A DNA stretch of 64,000 nucleotides. Source: JAOARY01 sp045345765 (GTDB lineage: Bacteria > Bacillota > Clostridia > Peptostreptococcales > Peptostreptococcaceae). The stretch spans positions 1,612,001 through 1,676,000 of the forward strand of contig CP148265.1 of the NCBI GenBank assembly GCA_045345765.1, in the 5' to 3' direction. A program made the position numbers and the translations under genes. Each line of letters begins with the position of its first letter. Position 1 is the first letter of the stretch. Under the pieces are notes generated by a model. That model had not been told where the DNA came from and made no database searches. It worked only from the letters and a program-made list of their open reading frames with translations. Shown piece by piece: positions 34,274 through 41,313 of the stretch.

Positions 34274-35731
34274 ATGAATATAGATAAAATTTTAGATATA
34301 ATAAATGGTGGAGAAAGTATAAATGTGGAATTTAAACAGAGTAAGAAAAAATTAAATAAAGATGTATATGATACTGTTTGTGCTTTTTTGAATCGTCATG
34401 GAGGTCATTTATTTTTAGGTGTTGAAGATAAAGGAGAAATAATAGGAGTAGATTCAATATTGGTAGACCAAATTAAAAAAAATTTTGTAACATCAATGAA
34501 TAATCCAACGACAATGGATCCTACATTTTATTTAAATATAGAGGAATATAAAATAGATGAAAAAATAATTCTATATATAAATGTGCCAGAAAGTTCACAA
34601 GTACATAGATGCAAAGGTAAAATTTTTGACAGAAATGAAGATGGAGATTTGGATATAACAAATAATACAATATTAGTATCTCAATTATATATGAGAAAGC
34701 AAAGTACTTATACAGAAAATAGAATATTTCCATATGCCAAAATAGAAGATTTGGAAAAAGAATTATTTGTAAAAGTTAGAAAACTGGCTATAAATCAAAA
34801 ACCAAATCATCCATGGAGTTCTATGGATGATTTAGAAATATTAAAAAGTGCAGGTTTATATTTGAGAGATATAAATACAGGAAAAGAAGGAATAACACTT
34901 GGTGGGATTTTAATTTTTGGTAAAGAAGAAATTATTCATGCGGCTTTACCACATCATAGAACTGATGCAATTTTAAGGAGAGTAAATATAGATAGATATG
35001 ATGATAGAGATGATATAAGAGTAAATTTATTATATAGTTATGAACGATTAATGCAGTTTATATCAAAGCATCTTAATGATAAATTTTATTTAGAGGGAGA
35101 TCAAAGGGTTAGTTTGAGAGATAAAATTTTTAGAGAAGTTATATCAAATCTTTTGATTCATAGAGAATTTGCAAATCCATTTCCAGCAAAATTAATTATT
35201 GAACAAAATCAAGTTTATATAGAAAATAGCAATAAACCACATGGAAATGGAAGAATAGACCCTAAAAATTTTTCGCCATATCCGAAAAATCCAACTATAG
35301 CGAAATTTTTTAAGGAAATCGGATGGGTTGATGAACTTGGTTCAGGTGTTAGGAATATTTATAAATACAATAAAATATACTCTGGTATGGAACCTGAATT
35401 TGTCGAAGCTGATATATTTAGAACCATTGTAAAGCTAAATGAAAAAGACAACCCGCAAGACAACCCGCAAGACAACCCGCAAGACAACCCGCAAGACAAC
35501 CCGCAAAATACAGATACCGAAGATGTTAGAATTACTATGATATTAGAGTTTTGCAAAGAACCTAGAGCTAGAAAGGAAATACAAGAATATATAAAAATAA
35601 ATGATAGAGAGTATTTTCGTAAAAAATATCTAAAACCTTTAATTAAAAAAGGATTATTAAAATTAACAATACCAAGCAAGCCAACAAGCCCTAATCAGAA
35701 ATATTATTCAAATAAAAAAATACTTCATTAA
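34274..35731 (+). CDS. AlbA_2-domain (COG2865-type) regulator with GHKL-like ATPase and winged-helix regions
   Basis: 485 residues. The N-terminal AlbA_2 (Schlafen-like) domain carries NVEFKQSKKKLNKDVYDTVC and FLNRHGGHLFLGVEDKGEI. The middle has FREVISNLLIHREFANP and IGWVDELGSGVRNIYKY, matching the HATPase_c_4 segment of this family. A DNPQ tandem repeat at about residues 392-411 leads to a winged-helix-like tail. Such proteins are common in defence islands and near mobile elements, and are usually annotated as ATP-binding transcriptional regulators. It is followed by a strong terminator, so it is a single-gene unit. Confidence 0.85.
   Translation: MNIDKILDIINGGESINVEFKQSKKKLNKDVYDTVCAFLNRHGGHLFLGVEDKGEIIGVDSILVDQIKKNFVTSMNNPTTMDPTFYLNIEEYKIDEKIILYINVPESSQVHRCKGKIFDRNEDGDLDITNNTILVSQLYMRKQSTYTENRIFPYAKIEDLEKELFVKVRKLAINQKPNHPWSSMDDLEILKSAGLYLRDINTGKEGITLGGILIFGKEEIIHAALPHHRTDAILRRVNIDRYDDRDDIRVNLLYSYERLMQFISKHLNDKFYLEGDQRVSLRDKIFREVISNLLIHREFANPFPAKLIIEQNQVYIENSNKPHGNGRIDPKNFSPYPKNPTIAKFFKEIGWVDELGSGVRNIYKYNKIYSGMEPEFVEADIFRTIVKLNEKDNPQDNPQDNPQDNPQDNPQNTDTEDVRITMILEFCKEPRARKEIQEYIKINDREYFRKKYLKPLIKKGLLKLTIPSKPTSPNQKYYSNKKILH
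35447..35506 (+). repeat. Five 12-base tandem repeats encoding DNPQ
   Basis: GACAACCCGCAA occurs five times without change, in frame inside the AlbA_2 gene. The units are GC-richer than the surroundings and perfectly conserved, so copy number may change by slippage without breaking the frame. Confidence 0.95.
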
Positions 35732-35747
35732 TATGAAGTATTTTTTT
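35718..35747 (+). terminator. Intrinsic terminator after the AlbA_2 gene
   Basis: AAATACTTCAT 35718-35728 pairs with ATGAAGTATTT 35733-35743 around a 4-base loop, followed by TTTT. It overlaps the end of the coding sequence. Confidence 0.85.
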
Positions 35748-35769
35748 ATTTGAATAATATAGTAATTAA

Positions 35770-35916
35770 GTTTGATTGTTATTAAATAAACTAGGTAATT
35801 AAAATCTAATTTAAATAATTATTTATAACTAAATTTAATAAATATGTAGAAATAAACATTTAATAAATATATCATATAACAATGTACATATAATATATTT
35901 ATTGGGAGTGAGGATT
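35770..35916 (+). repeat. Upstream region duplicated at 38045-38188 (copy 1)
   Basis: About 145 bases before the gene at 35917 match those before the gene at 38189: shared blocks are CATTGTTATTAAATAAA-like, AGGTAATTAAAATCT, TTTAAATAATTATTTAT, ACTAAATTTAATAAATAT and ATATATTTATT just before the ribosome site. This is a duplicated promoter/leader, implying the two transcription units are regulated alike. Confidence 0.75.
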
Positions 35917-36597
35917 ATGGATTACAAATACAAGGATTCAAAAATTAAATTTTTGGGTGGAGAAAGTTTTAAAATAATGTCTATTTTATTTTTGGGTTGG
36001 TTATTATTATTTATATTAGCTTTATACATAGGAAATCAAATAGACAGAGAATATACAATTGAATTATTAAAATCAAGAAAATTAAAAATGATAGTATGCT
36101 TAATACCATTGGGACTACATTTGAAGATAACAGCTATAATAAGAGCTATTGAAGATGCTAATAAAAAATTAAAAAAAGGAGATATCAGTAACGCATTAGT
36201 AAAGCTAAAGGATGATGTAGAATTAGATATTGAAAAAAAGTTTAAATATGCAAATAGTAATTCACAAAAAGATAAGAAAAATAAATATAAATTTGCATAT
36301 TTAGAAACTAAATTCCGCTGTTATTTTGAACTTGTAAAAACACAATATACAAAGGAAGCAAAAGAGAATTTGGATAAAACATTTGGAGAAATAATAGCTT
36401 TATTAGAAATCATGAATGAAAAAGAAGAACAAGCATATCTTTATTACAACAAAGGAATAGCTAGTGAGATTATTTATAATACAAATAGATCAAATGAATA
36501 CAAGATTGAAGCTCAAAATAATTATCAAAAATCAATTGAACTAAGCAAAAATCAAGAATTTATAAATCAAGCAAATAAAAGACTTAATAATATATAA
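35917..36597 (+). CDS. Membrane protein with helical-repeat tail, family member B1
   Basis: 226 residues; ATG 35917 follows GGGAGTGAGG, and the TTG 15 bases upstream is inside that site. N-terminus MDYKYKDSKIKFLGGESFK, then two hydrophobic segments (about 24-48 and 66-84) and a ~140-residue cytoplasmic helical tail with blocks FRCYFELVKTQYT, AYLYYNKGIASEIIYNTN and NNYQKSIELSKNQEF, TPR-like. The tail is nearly identical to that of 37350 while the membrane parts differ. First gene of a likely operon with 36613 and 37350. Family not recognised. Confidence 0.7.
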   Translation: MDYKYKDSKIKFLGGESFKIMSILFLGWLLLFILALYIGNQIDREYTIELLKSRKLKMIVCLIPLGLHLKITAIIRAIEDANKKLKKGDISNALVKLKDDVELDIEKKFKYANSNSQKDKKNKYKFAYLETKFRCYFELVKTQYTKEAKENLDKTFGEIIALLEIMNEKEEQAYLYYNKGIASEIIYNTNRSNEYKIEAQNNYQKSIELSKNQEFINQANKRLNNI

Positions 36598-36612
36598 AAA
36601 AGAGGTGAAGAT

Positions 36613-37326
36613 GTGAATTTTAATTATATGAGAAAAAAGAGGATTCCTACTGATTTTTTTTATTTGGGACCGTTTATATATGCAGATAGAAAAGAAGATA
36701 TTATAATGATTTGTCTAGGGTCTATGATGATAGGTTTATCAGGAGTGATTTTTCGCTTAGGACTTGATTTAGCTTCTACTATAATTATACAAAGTCCAAT
36801 TTTATTAATACTTTTCTTTGTAAGAAAGCATCGTAAAAAAGAAAGGAAAAAATCAAAGGTTTCTAAGTTATTAGAAACGATTGAATCATATATGGATAAA
36901 GGTGAATATAATGAAGCTAATAACCTATTGAATAATGTATTTATGACAAAATTAAATGAGGGGTTTAAAGAACCTTTAGAAAAAGAGTCAGATAAAGTGG
37001 TGAAGCAAACCTTATATGTAAGATTTTTGGAGTTGAAAGGAAATTTAATTTTTAATGATTTTATAAAGAAATATAGTGATGAAAATAGAGAAAAGTTAAC
37101 TCAAATATTTAAACAAATAATAGATATAGGAACGGATTTATATTTGGAAGATAGTGTAGCATATTCATATGCTAATAAAGTTATGGTCAATATGTTTGCA
37201 TATCAAAATACTAATATAGATAAATATAAACTGGATGCAAAAATTGATTACAACAAGGCTTTAGAATATATAGATGAGGATATTGAGGAGGATTTTTTTA
37301 AATCAACCAAAATAATTCAAATTTAA
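36613..37326 (+). CDS. Membrane protein with helical-repeat tail, family member A2
   Basis: 237 residues, GTG start after AGAGGTGAAG (the overlapping ATG stops at once). N-terminus MNFNYMRKKRIP, hydrophobic segments at about 35-77, a basic KHRKKERKKSK stretch, and a helical tail. Tail blocks IESYMDKGEYNEANNLLNNVF, LYVRFLELKGNLIFNDF and AYSYANKVMVNMFAYQN align with 27718, so it is the second A-type member. It lies between two B-type members, 15 bases after the first and 23 bases before the next, arguing for co-expression of A and B types. Function unknown. Confidence 0.7.
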   Translation: MNFNYMRKKRIPTDFFYLGPFIYADRKEDIIMICLGSMMIGLSGVIFRLGLDLASTIIIQSPILLILFFVRKHRKKERKKSKVSKLLETIESYMDKGEYNEANNLLNNVFMTKLNEGFKEPLEKESDKVVKQTLYVRFLELKGNLIFNDFIKKYSDENREKLTQIFKQIIDIGTDLYLEDSVAYSYANKVMVNMFAYQNTNIDKYKLDAKIDYNKALEYIDEDIEEDFFKSTKIIQI

Positions 37327-37349
37327 TAGTTTTATTGGGGGTGAAGATA

Positions 37350-38030
37350 ATGAATTATAAATACAAACATTCGAAACTTAAATCTTTAAAAGAGGAAAAT
37401 GTAAAGGGAATTTCTGTAATGGTTTTAATAATTATAATTATAATTATACTGTTTATGTGTATTGGATCTCAAATTGATGCGGACTTAACACTTCGTTTAA
37501 TGAAAAATAATAAATTCACAAATTTATTATTTGTAATACCAGCATTTATAGTATATAACAAAATAAGTTTAATACCAGCTATTGAAAGTGCTAATCATAA
37601 ATTAAAGAAAAAAGATATAAATTCAGCATTAATAAAATTAAAAAATGATATAGAATCAGGTATAGAAAAAAAGTTTAAAAATGCAAATAGTGAAAAACAA
37701 AAGAAAAGAAAAAATAAATATAAATTTGTTCAATTAGAAATTAAATTTCGTTGTTATTTTGAACTTGTAAAAACACAGTATACAAATGAAGCAAAAGAGA
37801 ATTTGGACAAAACATTTGAAGAAATAATAGCGTTGTTAGAAATCATGAATGAAAAAGAAGAACAAGCATATCTTTATTACAACAAGGGGATATCTAGTGA
37901 GATTATTTATAATACAAATAGATTAAATGAATACAAGATTGAAGCTCAAAATAATTATCAAAAATCTATGGAGTTAAGCAAAAATCAAGAATTTATAAAT
38001 CAAGCTAATAAAAGACTTAATAATATATAA
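37350..38030 (+). CDS. Membrane protein with helical-repeat tail, family member B2
   Basis: 226 residues; ATG 37350 after GGGGGTGAAG (the TTG 15 bases upstream overlaps that site). N-terminus MNYKYKHSKLKSL, hydrophobic segments at about 24-45 and 62-80, then a helical tail that matches 35917 almost residue for residue from FRCYFELVKTQYT to the end (YYNKGISSEIIYNTN, KNQEFINQANKRLNNI). The amino-terminal half is much more diverged than the tail, a mosaic pattern that suggests gene conversion between the copies. Confidence 0.7.
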   Translation: MNYKYKHSKLKSLKEENVKGISVMVLIIIIIIILFMCIGSQIDADLTLRLMKNNKFTNLLFVIPAFIVYNKISLIPAIESANHKLKKKDINSALIKLKNDIESGIEKKFKNANSEKQKKRKNKYKFVQLEIKFRCYFELVKTQYTNEAKENLDKTFEEIIALLEIMNEKEEQAYLYYNKGISSEIIYNTNRLNEYKIEAQNNYQKSMELSKNQEFINQANKRLNNI

Positions 38031-38044
38031 ATATAATCAAAAGG

Positions 38045-38188
38045 TTTCATTGTTATTAAATAAAATAGGTAATTAAAATCTTATTTAAATAATTATTTAT
38101 CACTAAATTTAATAAATATATGGAAATTAAATTTCTACTAATATATTATATAAAAATGTAGAAGAATATATTTATTAGGAGTGATATT
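38045..38188 (+). repeat. Upstream region duplicated at 35770-35916 (copy 2)
   Basis: Second copy of the promoter/leader block, starting CATTGTTATTAAATAAAATA and ending ATATATTTATTAGGAGTGA before the gene at 38189. Confidence 0.75.
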
Positions 38189-38836
38189 ATGAATTTTAAA
38201 TATAGACAATCAAGAATTAAATTAGGTGATGAAGAATTTTTAAAAACAATAGGAATATCAATAATTCATTTGATATTATTATTCACTGCGGTAATTGCTA
38301 TTATATTATTTAGAAATGATGGTTTTTTAAAGGATAGTGAGTTAAAGTTATTTTGGGGTTTGAGCTTTATTATTTCAATCACATATATAAGTATCAAATC
38401 TTATTTGGCTAGAGAGATTTTGAGTATCAAAAAACAAATAAAACTAAATGAATATCAAAAAGCTTTAGAAAAATTAAATAAAATTAGAACTAATATATAT
38501 AAAAAACAGGGAAAAAATAATTTATTATACAAATACACATATGTAGAACTAAGATCTATTTGTTATTTTGAATTTTTGAAATTGGAATACAATAATGATT
38601 TTGAAAACAGATTAAACAAATTATATGAAGAAGCTTTAGACCTTCTTCATAAGATGAAATTAAAAGAAGAAAGAGCATATATGTATTATAATAAAGCTAT
38701 GATGGATGAAATGATTTATAAATTCAATAAATCAAGGGAATATAAGATTAAAGCTAAGAAGAGTTACCAAAAAGCCATTGGTTTGAGTGCAGATCAAGAA
38801 TTTATAAAAATGGCAAAAAAAAGATTAGTTGCATAA
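38189..38836 (+). CDS. Membrane protein with helical-repeat tail, family member B3
   Basis: 215 residues, ATG after AGGAGTGA. N-terminus MNFKYRQSRIKLGDEEFLK, two hydrophobic segments (about 20-44 and 53-72), and a tail with blocks YVELRSICYFEFLKLEYN, AYMYYNKAMMDEMIY and KSYQKAIGLSADQEF that parallel B1 and B2 but with clear divergence. It has its own copy of the duplicated promoter and its own terminator, so it is a separate unit. Function unknown. Confidence 0.7.
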   Translation: MNFKYRQSRIKLGDEEFLKTIGISIIHLILLFTAVIAIILFRNDGFLKDSELKLFWGLSFIISITYISIKSYLAREILSIKKQIKLNEYQKALEKLNKIRTNIYKKQGKNNLLYKYTYVELRSICYFEFLKLEYNNDFENRLNKLYEEALDLLHKMKLKEERAYMYYNKAMMDEMIYKFNKSREYKIKAKKSYQKAIGLSADQEFIKMAKKRLVA

Positions 38837-38843
38837 TAGAAAC

Positions 38844-38880
38844 AAATACTTCACGATTATTGTGGAGTATTTATTTTTTT
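38844..38880 (+). terminator. Intrinsic terminator after B3
   Basis: AAATACTTCAC pairs with GTGGAGTATTT (one T-G pair) around GATTATT, followed by ATTTTTTT. Same core as the terminators at 27571 and 35718. Confidence 0.8.
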
Positions 38881-38955
38881 GGGTAAAAAGAACATAAACT
38901 TAAATAAATCTTAAATATAGAACATAAGCTTAAAAATAGTGTAAAAAGTGAAATC

Positions 38956-38985
38956 TTGAGATTTAGATAGCAAATAGGCTATAAT
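38956..38985 (+). promoter_or_regulatory. Promoter of the dynamin-like gene
   Basis: TTGAGA 38956-38961 and TATAAT 38980-38985 are 18 bases apart, about 50 bases before the GTG start. Confidence 0.55.
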
Positions 38986-39034
38986 TAAAATAGGACAAAA
39001 GAACTATTTAAATTATCGGGGGGAATGATTTATT

Positions 39035-40471
39035 GTGAGGTTTGAAGAAAAAATAGATTTTTCGAAAGAAATAAGGGAAAATATATTTCATTTACATCAA
39101 AATGGTATATATTTAGAATTAGATGAAGATATATACAGTAGTTTTAGATTATATAATGATGTAAAAGAAAAATTAGAGCCATATAAAGATTTTATAGGTG
39201 ATGAACTTGTTGAATTAAACGAATTTATAAATGATTTTAAAATAAAGATGGGAACAGAGATTAAAAACAATAAGACTCTAAAAATTGTTTTTTGTGGGCA
39301 AAGTCAATCAGGCATATCCTCATTTTTAAATGCTCTAATATGTGGGAAAAATCAAATTTTTGACAACTTTAAACAAAATATAAACCTAGTTCCTTATAAA
39401 ATTTGTTATGGTAATACAAAAAAAGTAGAGATTGAGTTTTTTAGTCAAAAAGATTGGCGTTTTATATTAAAAAGAAATGAAAAAAATTTAAGGGAAGATA
39501 ATTTTGATGAGATTATACTTAGAAATATCTATAAAAAAGCAGTATATATAGAAGCAAATAATTATTTAGATCAAAAGATTACAATATATAGAGATTGCAA
39601 TGATGAAGAATTTATTAATAGATTAAATGATTATATAAATGTAAATGGGGAATATGCACCGATGGTCAAAAATGTTACAATTTATACGGACAATGAAGAA
39701 TTAAAAGGTGTAGAAATTCTTGAAATGTTAGGAACAAAAGATCCTATAATAGATAGAGATTTGGAAACAAAAGATTTTATATCAAAATCAGATGTTTTGT
39801 TTTTCTTTAGTTATGCGGGTAAATTTATGGATGGTGGAGATTTATCTTATTTAAAAGAAAATGTATTAAATAAAGGTGCTAAAAATATTGTTTTTGTTGG
39901 AAGTAAATTTGATAATGTGCTTTTACAGCGAGCGCAAAAATTTAAAGGAAATATAAATAAGACTTTGAATGTTACCGTAGATGAACTGAAAAAACAAGCT
40001 GTTGAGAGTTTGAATAAATTAGATATAAGTAGTATGCGTTATAAATTATATAATTCTGAGAATTCATCAAAAAAAATTGAATTCATATCAACTATTAGTC
40101 ATGATATTGCTACGAATAATTATGTTATGAGTGATTTGGGAAAAAATATATTTAAGAGTTTAAATAATAGTTTTGACAGTATACATTTTAATAGAAATTT
40201 CTTTAAAAAACTATCTAATGTGGATAAAATAAAAAGACAGTATTTTATAGATGGAAAAAAAGAAAAGACAAAGAGATTAAAATTAAAATGTAAAAATGTA
40301 TTAAGAAACAGTGATTTTTATTTTAAAAATAGATTAGAAAATATAAAATTAGATTGTATGTCAAAGATAGATTTTTGCGAATCACAAAAACTTATAGAAA
40401 AAGATAAATATAAAAAAATCTATAAGGATGTTGTTTTAATTTTGGATAAAACAATAGAAAAATTAGTTTAA
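39035..40471 (+). CDS. Dynamin-like GTPase-fold protein with substituted P-loop lysine
   Basis: 478 residues, GTG start after GGGGGGAA (the ATG at 39026 reads into a stop). Around residues 82-105, KIVFCGQSQSGISSFLNALI aligns with the dynamin/bacterial-dynamin P-loop GxxxSGKSSxxNAL, but Ile94 replaces the essential Lys. LEMLGT near 232 sits where the DTPG G3 motif belongs and FVGSKFDNVL near 290 resembles the [NT]KxD G4 motif. A long helical C-terminus follows. It is probably a divergent member of the dynamin superfamily, possibly unable to bind GTP conventionally. Such proteins remodel membranes, and some act in anti-phage defence. Role inferred. Confidence 0.6.
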   Translation: MRFEEKIDFSKEIRENIFHLHQNGIYLELDEDIYSSFRLYNDVKEKLEPYKDFIGDELVELNEFINDFKIKMGTEIKNNKTLKIVFCGQSQSGISSFLNALICGKNQIFDNFKQNINLVPYKICYGNTKKVEIEFFSQKDWRFILKRNEKNLREDNFDEIILRNIYKKAVYIEANNYLDQKITIYRDCNDEEFINRLNDYINVNGEYAPMVKNVTIYTDNEELKGVEILEMLGTKDPIIDRDLETKDFISKSDVLFFFSYAGKFMDGGDLSYLKENVLNKGAKNIVFVGSKFDNVLLQRAQKFKGNINKTLNVTVDELKKQAVESLNKLDISSMRYKLYNSENSSKKIEFISTISHDIATNNYVMSDLGKNIFKSLNNSFDSIHFNRNFFKKLSNVDKIKRQYFIDGKKEKTKRLKLKCKNVLRNSDFYFKNRLENIKLDCMSKIDFCESQKLIEKDKYKKIYKDVVLILDKTIEKLV

Positions 40472-40507
40472 AAAATATTAAAAGGAATGTAAATGGAGGA
40501 ACTTTTT

Positions 40508-41089
40508 ATGTTGTACAATGGTCTAAAAGATAGGGATAAGGAAGGTTTAAATAAGGAGTTATTATATCGCGAGGAAAAAATAAAAAGAATTACAAGCAAA
40601 TCCAAGCAATTATATGATGTAAAACTTAATATTATGGAGTTGCAAAAAGATGTGTTTAAGCATTTTTCTTTAATAAAGAACAAAGATAAAGATATGAATT
40701 TTGTATTAGAATCTATTTGCAATATTAAAGAAATTAATGATATAAGCTTAGATAAATTGATTGGAAAATCAAATATAATAAAAGAAGAAGATAAGTCCGG
40801 TCTTAAAAAAATATTCTTTTCAAATAAAAAATCAGTAGATAAATTAGATGCAGATAAAAGACTTATAAAAGCTGAAATTGAAAGACTTGAAAATATAGAG
40901 TATAGATTTATAGATAAAAGAAAATCGTTAATAGAATTATATGATAATTTTAATAATACATTTAATGATATAATAAATTGTTATCCAAATGATTATGATT
41001 TATTTAATAAAGGTCAAATAAAGATTGCGATGGAGTTTTTAAATAATATAAAAGCACTTAGCAATAAAATTGATGAAGAAATACATTAA
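40508..41089 (+). CDS. Coiled-coil partner of the dynamin-like protein
   Basis: 193 residues from ATG 40508, which has GGAGG eight to nine bases before it; ATG 40493 is an alternative with a weaker site. Highly charged, almost entirely helical, with coiled-coil heptads at about 10-60 and 115-155. No recognised domain, and no Walker or catalytic motif. Only 36 bases separate it from the dynamin-like gene, so they are probably co-transcribed; bacterial dynamin-like proteins are often encoded as pairs. The gap 41090-41313 holds no gene; TATAAT at 41276-41281 may be the -10 box of the next gene. Confidence 0.6.
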   Translation: MLYNGLKDRDKEGLNKELLYREEKIKRITSKSKQLYDVKLNIMELQKDVFKHFSLIKNKDKDMNFVLESICNIKEINDISLDKLIGKSNIIKEEDKSGLKKIFFSNKKSVDKLDADKRLIKAEIERLENIEYRFIDKRKSLIELYDNFNNTFNDIINCYPNDYDLFNKGQIKIAMEFLNNIKALSNKIDEEIH

Positions 41090-41313
41090 ATATGCTATAG
41101 AGCAGTGAATTACAGTATTGATAGTTAATATAGAATCATTGAAAATAGGTATATCATGTTTTTAATGGTTCTAACTAACTGTTTTAAGCGATGAATTTAT
41201 GGGTATTAATTACCTGCTTATAAAATAATTACATTAAAATTGTCTTAAATCCTTTATACATTATAAATTATAGTGTATAATTTTTTTGTGATAAAAAGCT
41301 AGGGGTGAAAAAG

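Noticed and set aside
35447..35506. CRISPR-like short repeat
   Set aside because: Contiguous 12-base units in frame inside a gene.
35359..35679. Minus-strand ORF with CGLS repeats
   Set aside because: It is the antisense reading of the DNPQ repeat in the AlbA_2 gene.
39035..41089. One dynamin gene split by a frameshift
   Set aside because: The second gene has its own ribosome site, the first ends with a normal stop, and the two products show no single-domain continuity; a two-gene pair is more likely.
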